A stretch of 64,000 nt of DNA from Oscheius onirici (taxonomy: Eukaryota; Nematoda; Chromadorea; Rhabditida; Rhabditidae): positions 4,910,398-4,974,397 of the forward strand of contig OW051469.1 in assembly GCA_932521025.1 (NCBI GenBank), written 5' to 3'. The position numbers were made by a program, and so were the translations under genes. Below, piece by piece: positions 11,601 through 22,738 of this stretch. The stretch's first letter is position 1. Every line of letters begins with the position of its first letter. A model generated the notes under the pieces. It saw only the letters and a program-made list of their open reading frames with translations. It was not told the DNA's origin and ran no database searches.

Positions 11601-14600
11601 AAAAAAAGTAAACAATGTTTTGTTTACTAAACATAGAAAAACATACCGGTTGATAGCCGTCATCAGATTGTGCATTGGCTTGTTGCTGCGGAATTCGATA
11701 GGCGCTATTCGTCGTAGTTCCATTCGCTGGCCTGGTCACTATTCTGGCTCCGGGCGGAAGAGTCATGACGATCTGTTCACCGTTCGGCTAAAAATTCATT
11801 TATTTTGCGAGGAAAAGTAACAAAACTCACTCCAATCCTGACAATTTTCGTCGGATGTGTCACCGTCCGCACAACCGTTCCCGGTGCTGATCTATGTAAA
11901 ACTTGTCGTGTCTGTTGACCGGAGAAAGAAGGATCCGAAGCGACGGGTCTAATTGCTTGAGACGTTGTCGTGACCATCGGTTTGAGATACTGAACCGTCC
12001 CGTCGGGTTTCCTCACGACCAGAACACGTCCATTGACAGCTGGAGAGGAATTGGAGGAAGATGTGGATGGTTGGATCGTGGAAACGGGGAAGGTGTCAGC
12101 TCCGCCGGCCATTCGGGGAGTGGACTGATTCGACGAGACTCCATTCGCCGGTTTTGTGGTAAAGATTACGCGACGATTTTCCAGAGGAGTGTTGCTCATC
12201 TAAATGTAAGAGGTTGAAAATGTTATACGTGGAGGGAAAAGTATTTTCGGTTGTTTTTGTTCAAAAACGATATGTTACAGTATCTGGTGAGAATAAGGAA
12301 CGATTTGAACTTTAAAACATGGTTACCAGCCGGCTTCGCCGCCTGTCGGCGGCTTTTTTTACTTGTGTTGTCTTCTTTACTCCCTTCCCCCATTCAACCG
12401 ATCCCTTCTGATCATTTCTGATCCCTTCCTCAGTCAACCGATCTCTTCTGATCCCTTCCCCAGTTAACCAATCTTTTCTGATCCCTTCCCTAGTCCACCG
12501 GTTCCTTCAAATTCCTACCGGATACCCTGACTCTATTTCCTGCTCAAAACAATTTAGCAAAAAAATTTGCCGAGGAGAGGATTCGAGCCCGGGTCTTCTG
12601 GGTGAAGACGGCGACTCTTAACAATACACCAAAATTTCAGGTCCCGGACAAACAAACAAATAAACAGAGTCCACGACAGACACCATTGCGCTTTAGTAGT
12701 AGAGAGAGAGATATCAGTTTAGCATACGAACTAAATTCCCAAAAAATGAACACCAAAAACGTACCAAATTGGACCTGATTCCGCCTCCATTGACCGGCCT
12801 ATACGGTGTTCCATTCGACAGCTGATGGTCGTTCGTTTTCGGATAGAGAGAAACTCCCGGCATTGGCGCCACTCGGACCTTCTTCACCGGCGGTTCTCCA
12901 GAGAATCCAGCTTCCATTCTATCGAATTCATTGTCATCATAGGCGAATGAGTCGTCACGTCGTGGAGGAGCCAGGCGCTTTTGTCGCAGCATCGAGTTGT
13001 TGGAAACTGTTTGGTAGTTCACTGGAAAATTAAGTGAATATGCAATGTTCTCAGGGATTACGGTAATTAAAGCGAGCCTCTCCCTACTGCCTCTTATATC
13101 AATGTAGACCTGGCTGACGGGCCGGGCTTGGGCCTGAAAGTTGAGGCCCGGCCCGCGGGGAAATTTTGGAAAAAAGGGGTGTTTTTTTGACCAAAATCTG
13201 CATTTTTTTCGTCATTTTTTGTAAAAAGAAACATAACAATATTATTATTCTTTTATCTAGTTTTAGAATGCGCTATAATATGACCATCTTCATTTTTGGT
13301 CCGATCCCGGTCCGACGGCCAATTCTGAAAACCGGGCCGAGGCGGCCCGGGCCTGAAATCTTCGGCCAGGCCCGGAGCCAGGTCTATCTCAGTGTATTAG
13401 CCTCTTATCTAAGTTCATGAATGCAGCCAAAGAGGAGCGCCGCGTCGCTCGCATGGCCTAGTGGATAAGAGCGTCGACTGTTAAACACATGGTCAAGGTT
13501 CGACTCCCCGTGTGTCAAAAGTGTTTGATAGGTCTAATATTCTTTTGTTTATTATTCCACTTCGAAAAACTAATTTTTCTTCAAAAATTGTTGCACTTGT
13601 CTCATTTTCACTACGACTAACCTCGCAACTTGACTGACTATTTTCATACCGAAGGCGGGATTTTTAACCCAAACAATGTCCTGCAAAGTTGTAGAACAGA
13701 CGAAAAACTACAAGTTTGCAGAACATCGCAAAACTCAAAAACGAGTTTCTTCGTGAGAGACTATGTCAGCGTGCCGAGCCATCTAACCGTCCTCTTCAAC
13801 GGGTAGTTCCGCCGCTCTTTGAGTCCTGTTTCACATAAAACTCTTTGAACTTATATTCAAAAAAACCGACAACACAAGGAATTGAGCCGGTGATTTTAAA
13901 ATTAGTAGGAATATATTTTATCCACTGTGTCCTTTGTAGGCCGCCGCCGCGCTGGAATTTTTCGCGCGAAAATTCAAACGGGGTTAGAGCTACCCTCGCT
14001 TTAACCAGTAGCGCGAAAAATTCACTCACCTCTGGGCTGGGAATGAACCAACGACGGTCTCGGCTGAAGACTTGGGACTCTGTGAATGAAATCTCTTGTC
14101 CATATGACCTTCTTCTCCGTATCTGGTTTCGGAGCCATTCTTGACCAATATGACCTGAAAATTACTCATTTTTATTTTAAAAAATGGAAAACAAACTTGA
14201 TTTCAAAGACTTTGAGCTCGATACCGTCAATCCATTCCTGTCTGGTGCTTTTTCGCGTAAATTTGAGCGTGACGGCTCGTTTCGGACGACCAGTCGCGAC
14301 CTTTTTCCTCGTGCTGCTCGAGCGATCGTAGTCTTCGTCGCCGTCCTCGTCATCCAGCATCACAGACTGAAATCCGACCTATTACGACGGGTAACACGGT
14401 TCTTTTTGTATATCCCGGACCCTTTTTCTCGAAAATTCTAATAATTTAGCAAATTCACCTCGACATTGAGCAAATATCGTTCATAGGTGCCTTGGGGAGG
14501 GAATTCTCTATGTGCAACGGCCAGTCGAAGCTCGTCCCTATCCGGCTGATGGGTTATCAGTCGTCCGTCTTGTGTCTCCTCCTCGCCGGCCATGAATTCG

Positions 14601-17600
14601 GTCCATTTGACACAACACCAGAGAATTCGGAGCTGAAGAGAGACGGCATGGAGGGAACGGGCATTTGTCGTCAGCCACTTCCAGCAGAGATCGAAACAGG
14701 GACGAGGACAGGGATAGTTCCAGAGCGAATAGTTGCTCTTGGCCGACATTGAGAAGTTCGGAATGTACATCTGGACTTGGCCGCCCGTTCTGGCCAGTTT
14801 GCGAAGGATCCTGAAATGGAGCAGAGTCAATATGAGATTCAACATTCTGACAATAATTTAACGTAGTTCATTGTCGAGCGCTTCATCCCAAATGTACTTT
14901 TTTCGTATTTTTCTAAGTTCAGCTTCCTGAGAGTTCTTATTGAGTTGTAGGACGTGCAAAATGTTCGAATTTGAGGGAACGGGCATTCCTTCGACAGAGT
15001 ATTTGATACAAAAAAAAAATATAAAAAAACTCACACATCGGGAACAACGAGGATGCTCTTCTTGTCAGTGTGCTTCGACTTGAACGAGGTCGGCTGCCAC
15101 AGCGGCCACGGTGTCGACTTTACACCGCGCATTTCCTGTCTCGAAGGGAAGATAGAAATATCTCGGGCTTTGGCGATTCCCGCTGTTGTGGGAGCTAGGA
15201 GCGTCTGTGGCGGAGAAGAGGATGAGGAAGCAGCCGTCCATGCTCGACACTCGAGCGAGTAACAGTTCTGGACGAGACTGGAACCGTCTCCGACTGGTCT
15301 AAAAGAGTTCTTTTAATTAAAAAAAAAAGGCTACCAACCTGTTAGAGATTCCCCTAGAACAGCTGGTCGAGTAGCATTTGATAGGTCGAGTTTCCAGAGC
15401 CTGTTCCGTCTCCCTCCATGTCCTCAACTTATTAACTACCGCATCCAGACGTCGCGCCTTCTTCACAACTGGCGTCGGGGCGTCGGCACACGAGGTTTCT
15501 GTACATGCGAGAGGTGGGGTTTTGGCTAGTGGTCGCCAGAGACGTTCCATCGTCGATGAGACCCACAACCAGCCTCCAAGAACTCCTTTCGCGCCAATTC
15601 TGTATGTTTCGTCCTGAAATATGGAATTTGGTGTCTGATAAGCTAGCTGTGGCTTTCACAAATCCTTTGACACCAGGGCTGGGCGAATAGTTCGCATTCG
15701 CATTCGCGAATATTCGCCCTATTTTGCGAATTTCACATTCGCAGTCGCATTCGCACTTTCAAAAATTGACTATTCGAAATTCGCATTCGCTTGCTCAGTG
15801 CGAATTTGCGAATACTAGCGCGGTTTTTTAAGATAAGATGTTTCTTCCAACTCGCATTTGTGAATTAACAGTGGGTTTTTAAAATTCGCATTCGAATTCG
15901 CGAATATTCGCACTTTTTTTTAAAATCTGCATTCGCATCAGTTGCGGCTATGCGAATACATTCGCACCTGATTTTACTATTCGCCCAGCCCTGTTTAACA
16001 CAATTCGTTGTTACCAGCTAGAGAAAAAAGGTCTCAAAAAGCAACTCACCTTCATTCTACAAAGAGCCTGAGGACAGGTCCTATTGGGCAGTCTGGTGTA
16101 TTTGACTCGAATGTAGTCGACATCATCAAAATCGGGACTAATGGCATCCTTTTCGTCCTTTTTCCTCCTCTGAACTTCCTTCGTGTTCATCTCACGGTCT
16201 TCCACCGTCGTCCTCGTCCATCGCGTCAATCCGAGACTATTCCAGAACTGGGCGAGGAAAAGAGTCCTCCTCATGCCGGCTTCAAACTTCAGCAGACTTT
16301 CGGCCAATAGATCGTAAGTTTCTGCCTTCGAGAGCTCCTCTTTCCATTTATCAGCAACTTCTGACCAGTTTCTGTGCATCATCTCGATGGGAATCTTCTT
16401 GGAAAGTTTGGCAATCGTCCATTCGAGATACTTGGCGTGCTGTCTCTCCGGACCGTACATGTCCTTTCCTTTCGCTGTCGACCACTAAATTTGGTTTTTT
16501 ATATACAAAAAAAAATCTTACGCGGAAAGCGTCGTCACTGTCGTCGAGGATACAGAATCGAGTGGCCAGGTATTTTTTCTTATCATTGACCTTCTTCTTC
16601 AGAGCTAAAGACTCGCCATATTCGTGAATCGAATAGATGTTTTTGTATTTCCTAAAAATATCAGTTTAAAATTGTTTGAAAAACTAACTTGAACTGATCA
16701 TCGAATTTCGGATGTCCCAAAGCGAAGAGATTGTTGATGTCCTTCGATTCGGGCTCATAGGACAAAACAAACTCTTCTTCGTAGTTTCCAGCCCAGAAAT
16801 TGTTGCTCAATTTTCCTTCGGAGTCGACGCCGATCAGCTGTTCCAGTCTCGGATCCTGTTCATCATCTTCCGTCTTCTTCTTCGGCTCTTCTTTTACTCT
16901 TTCCAAGATTGCTCTCATTCGAAGCACTGAAAAACGGAAAACTTGTCTTTTAACTAGAAAAAGGGTACCGTTGTCGACATGAAGATAGGCCTGTTCGGCG
17001 TAGGGTCGATTCTTCGCCGTCTGCTCTTCTCTAACAGTTTCCAACCGTTCCGTCGTCAATTCCAGCGTTACCGCCATCTGTTTTCCACTAATTTAGTCAA
17101 AAAATGGGCCATACCTGCTCCAAAATGTCTGGCAGCTTCGATTTGATATAGCTGAAGAGCTGGCGCTCAAAATATTCGGAATCCAGAGCCGACATCAGTT
17201 CAACGAGCTGTGGCGCAGTTGTGTAGTAAATCGGACAGTTTTCGGCCTCATCTTGACTGAAATTGAAAGAAATTTGAGAAAAAAAATCAAGGAACCCTAC
17301 ATAATGATCCTCCTAGCGACGAACCAGTAGATCCTTCCGTGTCGGTCGCGTCCGATCGGGGTCATTCGAAGAGGCTGACGGTTTTGAACTTGATCAAGAG
17401 GCTCGCAGTTCAGTACTCCTTTTACCTAAAATTTTTGCCAGTTTTTACGTTTCTATCAGTAATAAAGACATTTTTGTTTATAAAGAACAAAACGCACCTG
17501 GTTGCCCTCACAAACTGGACAGATAAAGACGTCTTCGATGTCGCCCCTTCCCTGACAGTTGTAATGAAGAGACAACTCGCAACTGTCGCAGTTGAGAAGA

Positions 17601-19047
17601 TCACCCGTTCCTTTGCCGCAGGCTCGACAGAGCTCTTCATTCTGAAAGTTTTTCTATAACCTTTGAAAAAAAAAAGTACTTACGATCAATTTCCCGTTAC
17701 TGGCGACGACTTTCTTATACTCGGACGAGTCGAGGTAGCGGTAGCAGAGGTAGGTGACGACGTTGATTCTGGTCTCGAGACTGACAAACGGGTAGTTGAT
17801 GGCGTTTATGGACTCTAGTATTTCGCCGGGAACGCGGCCTCTGACACGATCAGATTCGAGGTAGAGACGGAGCACCTGGATAATAAGATCTTAGGGTTCC
17901 GAAAACATATATTTCTTCTACTCACAGTGTCGTTTTTTACATTCACATTGGACCTTATTTCCATGTGTTTTTGCCGATCTACGCTTTAAAAAGATAAACT
18001 ACAATCATCATAAGATTCGAGCAATCAAACGTTGTCATAGTTGATCGCGAAGAGTCTAAAAAAAAAGAAGAAAAACGAACCTCGCCGTAGGTCATGGAAT
18101 CGAGAGCAAAGAAGCAGATGTTGACGGCATTGTTGGTGTCATTCGCGGCAAAATGAACCTGATCCTCATCGTCGGCACGGAGACACGCTTTCAGCAAGGC
18201 GATATGGACTTCTGAGAGGATGCATGAGTTTTCCGGCGAGGCCATGGCCGAGCAAAAATCCTCGAAAATGAATGGACTGAGTTTCAGGGTTCGGGAATAG
18301 CTTCTCAACATTTCGTAGATCTAAATGATTGAACTTTTGAGCAAACCAAATAATCTAACCTCAACGAGATCCATGACATATTCCTTCGTTACCGGCAGAT
18401 CCGTACTGGTTTCTGGAAGGACCAGAGGCGGAAGATTTTCCTGCTCGATCCATGGACAATGGATATCGTCGCCTTCCTCGTAAACGTAGTCGCTCCTCGA
18501 CGTATTCTGCTCTTCGGTTTCTTCATCCAAATAGTCTACTGACTCTAAAATGCGTAAGTTATAGAAAAGAAAACCTGCATTTCTGACCTGTTTTGACTAC
18601 AAAATCCTCGTCATCGTCGTCTGAGCTGGAAGAAGGGGCAGAATCGTGCTCGTAGCCGAAATCCTCAAAGTCTACCTCATGTTTTCTGAAAATAATAGAA
18701 TTGGGCTGCCAAACTGTTGATTTCCTTTCTTAAAAAGGGTAAAGTATCGATATGCGCAAAGGTTTTGTCTAAAAAAATAAAACCAACACTCTGCTTCTTC
18801 TTCCTTTCTTGCCAGTTTTCAGTTGAACTTTTGGCGTCTTTTTGGGTTTCGGTGGTCTTCCTCGTCGCCCTGGCGTCTTCTTTACTGATTCGACTGGCTT
18901 CACGACAACTGTTATTGGTTCTGAATCGGACATCGGCGTCGTGAGACGACCCGATCTGGTCGTTGTCGCTGGTTGAGGCGGCGGAGTCGGCTCTGTAAAT
19001 CCTAGGTTTTCCCGCACTTTCAATGACGGGTTTCGCAGTCTCGGCAT
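8628..19047 (-). CDS. nurf-1: NURF-1/BPTF N-terminal block: AT-hook, DDT, PHD1, WHIM-like, long disordered middle
   Basis: About 25 exons run from the ATG at 19047, giving roughly 1,900-2,000 residues. Order: an AT-hook-like GRRGRPPKPKK (about 18860), acidic exons, a DDT domain (about 18310-18080; LSPFIFEDFCSAMASPE, LLKACLRADDEDQ), a first PHD finger (about 17645-17510; CRACGKGTGDLLNCDSCELS), then a WHIM-type segment (about 17390-17310; IGRDRHGRIYWFVARRIIM). A long ISWI-contact and low-complexity region follows, with repeated VVRTV..PT+VVR(I)GV motifs (about 11830 and 9900). A conserved helical block lies at 9129-8860 (QLSKQPLQYNSNLIPTKED). In the family this is the large subunit of the NURF remodeller. 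The last exon reaches a donor-like site at 8651-8650; read through, it stops at 8628. The donor phase does not fit the acidic exon or the MNSHSS exon of the downstream PHD-bromodomain block, which suggests the block ends here or uses an exon I cannot see. Confidence 0.9.
12325..12716 (-). mobile_element. SINE-like element, copy A
   Basis: A near full-length copy lies in a nurf-1 intron. Read on the minus strand it begins with ATATCTCTCTCTACTACTAA, then a TTTGTTTGTTTG stretch and a tRNA-type B box (GGGCTCGAATCC at about 12577). About four tandem units of roughly 30 bp follow, built on GATCAGAAGGGATCGGTTGA. It ends in a GC-rich hairpin (CGCCGACAGGCGGCGAAGCC). The same order is seen in copy B at 35161-35562. 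The B box and the short non-coding body support a polymerase III retroelement. Confidence 0.8.
13105..13386. mobile_element. hAT-like miniature element rich in GGCCCGG
   Basis: Terminal inverted repeats TAGACCTGGCT / AGCCAGGTCTA bound a 282-bp element. Inside, both ends carry GGCCCGG/CCGGGCC repeats around an AT-rich centre. The flanking 8-mers TATCAATG and TCTCAGTG match at 6 of 8 positions, as expected for an old hAT 8-bp target duplication. It has no coding capacity and lies in a nurf-1 intron. Confidence 0.7.
13446..13520 (+). repeat. tRNA-like sequence (probable tRNA-derived repeat or pseudogene)
   Basis: An A-box-like TGGCCTAGTGG (13454-13464) and a B box GGTTCGACTCC (13497-13507) have tRNA-like spacing. 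A GTT triplet sits in the anticodon position. The acceptor and T stems do not pair properly, so I do not call a functional tRNA. It starts 60 bp after the miniature element and lies in the same nurf-1 intron. Confidence 0.5.
15674..15993. mobile_element. hAT-like miniature element built of GCGAAT repeats
   Basis: A 320-bp element has perfect 17-bp terminal inverted repeats (CAGGGCTGGGCGAATAG at the left end). It is flanked by TTTGACAC on the left and TTTAACAC on the right, an 8-bp target duplication with one mismatch. CAGGG ends and 8-bp duplications are hallmarks of hAT transposons. The inside is almost all GCGAAT/ATTCGC units and can fold on itself. It has no coding capacity and lies in a nurf-1 intron. 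Confidence 0.88.
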
Positions 19048-20350
19048 GATGTTCTGCCTTTTCTGAAAGTTTCTTTTGAACTTCGAAGCAGTTTAAGAGA
19101 AGAAAAAGCTTGTGGAAATCGATAAAATATCGGTTCAATTTCGTTCTGAGATTGGTTTTCGTTTCAAATACTATTGCAATGTAAAGAAATGCAGGAAACT
19201 TGAACCAAGCACACCCTCTATATTCGATGGAGTTCGTTTCACACGTCTTCGCGTTTAAAAATATGGTTTCATCATATGGATGCTTATCTACTAAAATGAA
19301 TGACCCAAAATTAGACAGAAAAAACGTCTTCCATCAAAAATTGAATGTTTACCCATCTTTGTCAGTTTGTCCGTAAAACCCAGCAGCTTTTGGAAGAAAA
19401 CACAATCTTCCGAATCAGCTGTTCTCAATCAGCTGATTGTAAAAAAAAATCAAATTTTGAATTTTGCAAAAGTAAATTTGGCTGCCTGCGAATCTAACCT
19501 GACCAGCGGTAAGAGGATTCCTTTAAAATTTCCCTACGATCATCTTTCCCGTATTTTTGGTTTGAATGTTTTACTTAGTATATTTCCACAACTTGCATGC
19601 AAAATACAACGATTTTACGTGAAGAAATGGAAGATAACGAGTTACGAAAGCTGACGAAATGCAACAAAAGGCGCCGACCCCCACTGTGCGAGTGGTCGCC
19701 ACTGCGTGTCCGCGCTAGCTGTCTGCGTCTCCTGTCTCTCGTCTTTCCTTCAAAAAGCATCCTTCACACAGGAATACGCACAGGAAAACTGACAAAAATC
19801 ACTTCAGAATTCAACTGCTGTCCTCGAAAATGTTTGTCAACAATCGCGCCAAATGTTATCATTGAAACTGAACAGAAGAGTACGGTAGGAGAATAAGATG
19901 ACATGTTCGTGGCGGGACCCAGACAATAATTTTTTACCGGGAAGATCAAAAAGTTGGGGTTTATTTACTGTTTTGTTTTAGAGGAAAAAGCTGATTGTAT
20001 AGAGATAAAAAAAAGCATAAAGAGAAAGCGATAATGGCCTTAGCTTTACATTTCTACGCTTGTTGGAGTGTTGGTCGGCCATTTTCACTTTTACAGATAG
20101 TTTTACAATCGTAGATATTTTCGGTAGTTTGAACAGTTCACTTGAATAAGTGTCTACTTGCTAAACTTGTCTACTACCAAGCGTCAGACTGTCCTTTTCC
20201 TTTTTATCTCTGAACACCTGTCCTATGATCCCTTCCACTTGACTCTATCGCAATACCGTACTTTCGGGTGCTTCTCTGGCTGTCTGAAAATCTACGTCTG
20301 TTCAAAAGGGTTCTGAGCCAGCCTTTTTTTCTTTCATTTGGCTCAACACA
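19048..20350. other. Intergenic region upstream of nurf-1 and the NHL-repeat gene
   Basis: The nurf-1 gene (minus) and the NHL-repeat gene (plus) diverge from this 1.3-kb stretch, so it should hold both promoters. It is AT-rich and has no convincing exon. I see no recognisable transposon or RNA gene in it. Confidence 0.4.
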
Positions 20351-22299
20351 ATGTCATTTCAGAATAATTTAAGACAGCTCAAAATGTCACACAAGTTCTG
20401 TGATGCTCCACGGTGTTCCTTGAATTCTGTGCACATGACCAATGAGACCAGAGGCTTGGATCTGATAATTGGCTTCATTGCTGGAACTCACGATCCCAGC
20501 TACAACTTCACCCGGGAAAAGCTTGGACAGATCGCAGCGGAGGTAAATACAGTTTCTTACACTAATAACAACAGTTCTCAGTTGAACACGATGGACAAAA
20601 AGTACCGAGTTTGTTAGAATCGCTTGGCAACGGAGCAGGCCAGCAGTTCTCGAGCTGAATAGGTCGAAAGACAACTGGATGAACAGATTCAGAGGATGAA
20701 TTCGATGAATCTGAACAGACAGGATTCCGTTGAATTGATTGATTCTGATGTAAGTTTTCAACAATCTCAGTCAATCCATTTTTCTAGGACGAAGAACACG
20801 AAGAGGAACAGGACCCTTTCTCCAGATCCGGAACCTCATCTGTCGTAAGAAATTTGAAAACTGACTATTAATTTGAACTTCCAGATTTCCCATCGGTCTA
20901 ATCCTCAAGAAGCTCTAAGAGAACACGTCTCTCCTCGCGAGTTCGCGACCAGAAATCGGCCTAACAGCCCCGGACAATCTTCTCAGTCCGGTCAACAGCA
21001 TCGAGAACAGGAACTGCTAAATTCCCCAGTCCCATTTGACAGTAGTAATCCGTATCTACAGATCTCCTTCAGATATCTGCTCCAACAGGCAAACAGCTGT
21101 GAGTGTTAAACCGTCAGAAAGGCATTAGACAGTTTGACTGATAGATGACTAATTGAAATTTTAGGTTTGGGACTGAAACGACAAACTGGAATGCAGAGAC
21201 TGTCGTCAGAGGTTGGAAGACCACTGGGCTGCTGCTACGACGAAGACACGAACGTCTGGATCGTGGCCGACTCACAGCACAACAGGGTAAGTAGTCTTTT
21301 TTGACAGAAATGTACTTTCTTCCAGATAATATTTTATCCAACAGGCCAGGTGATCCAAAGTTCCGAGATAAAGAATCCTTCCTCAATCTGCGTCGTTGTC
21401 CCGGGCGAAAGACTGGCCATTTTATGTGACTACAACATGTTATTCGAATACTCGAACTCCACCAACTTGCGGACAATTGTGGAGAGTACGAGCAAACTGA
21501 ACTATCGAGGTGAGAAATAATCAAACTTATACTAATTCCTCAGGACTTACGCGAACTCCCCGTGGCAACATCACTCTCCAAAACTCTTCCTACGGGAGCA
21601 ATGAACCGCCTCAAGTCCTCATGTACGACATTCGAACCGAGCCCTCTTCCATTGTTATGCGTATCCCCTTGTTCAATGGAAAAAGTTCGTCATTCTGTTC
21701 TATGAACAGGAATATTCTCGTCGTGACCGATCTCGGCAACCAGACTCTGACCAAAAGCGTGTTCAATGAGCAGGAGGACGACTGTAGGGTATCTATGCCA
21801 ACAACTCAAGAGATGGACTGGAAATGTAAGTTTATTTCCTTTACTCTTTAACAAACTTTCAGGACGAGCCTGTCGGACGATTCATTTACGTATCTGGAGT
21901 TCAAGTCGATCCGGAAGGATGGGTTCTCGTAGCCGATGGTAGTGGCGGAACAGTTCAGGTAGGATTTCAATCACCGCCTCTCATACAAACTTTTAGCTGT
22001 TCGATCACAACCTGCAATATGTCGCTCGACTCAGTTCCAGTGACCCTCTCCCGTACATGAGCACAATGTGCGTCAACAACAGAGGAGAGGTCGTCCTTTG
22101 CTCTCGTCGCTCCAGCGGCATGTGCATTTACCAGCTAGAGGCGTTCCCTCAGCTTTCCCGAATTGTCCGGGTTCGTTCTTTTTAAAGTTACTTTTGTTAT
22201 GAATCGTTTCAGCCACCGAAACCGGAGAGCAGTCGCGGTCGTGGAGTTTCTCGAGGTGGAGCTAGAGGAGGGTCCCGAGTACCCAGTCGTGCTTTTTAG
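20351..22299 (+). CDS. NHL-repeat-like beta-propeller protein with RGG tail
   Basis: About nine exons. The N-terminal exon (MSFQNNLRQLKMSHKFCD) is followed by a glutamine-rich helical segment (VERQLDEQIQRMNSMNLN) and a Ser/Gln-rich linker. Several propeller-like blades follow: DEDTNVWIVADSQHNRV (about 21240-21287), VQVDPEGWVLVADGSGGTVQ (about 21900-21960) and LFDHNLQYVARL. The C-terminus is an arginine-glycine tail (SRGRGVSRGGARGGSR) ending at 22299. NHL proteins such as LIN-41, NCL-1 and NHL-2 bind RNA or proteins, but they carry RING and B-box domains that I do not see here. The second exon needs an intron that removes two in-frame stops (20543 to about 20656), so this junction is uncertain. 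Function is not assigned. Confidence 0.7.
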
Positions 22300-22738
22300 T
22301 GCAACTGGAAATCCCATTCCAAAGAACCTTTTTTTACCGGTAACTGTATCTTACGGTGCATTATTCTTGCTACTTCAAGAGTTCTTTCTTTCTTCCCCAG
22401 GGACAAAACAAATGCTTCTAATGAAAACGTTTGCAAACGCTGAAGAGCGAGAAAAAATCCTGGGTTGCCATGTGAATTGAAAGTAGAGGTTAGAAAAGGT
22501 CGAAAGACTACCGTCAGACAATGTAGAGTGGTTCTAAAAAATCTCATCGGAGAAGAGTTTCTATAATAAATTGAGGATGTATGTTCCCCAGTAGCAAACA
22601 GGTCACCAAAGAGTTCTCAGGAAAGAGTTTCCAGAAGAGAGTCATGACTAGAAGCAAGCACTAAAGAGTTTCCCATTTACCAAACACACAGAAAGAAAGA
22701 AACAAAAGACCAAACTGATCCACCTTTATTGATCTGGA
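22300..22738. other. Tail-to-tail gap
   Basis: The NHL-repeat gene and the cysteine-rich membrane gene converge here. AATAAA-like signals appear near 22565 on the plus strand. I see nothing else. Confidence 0.4.

Noticed and set aside
13446-13520. Functional tRNA-Asn
   Set aside because: Promoter boxes are good, but acceptor and T stems do not pair, so it is kept only as a tRNA-like repeat.
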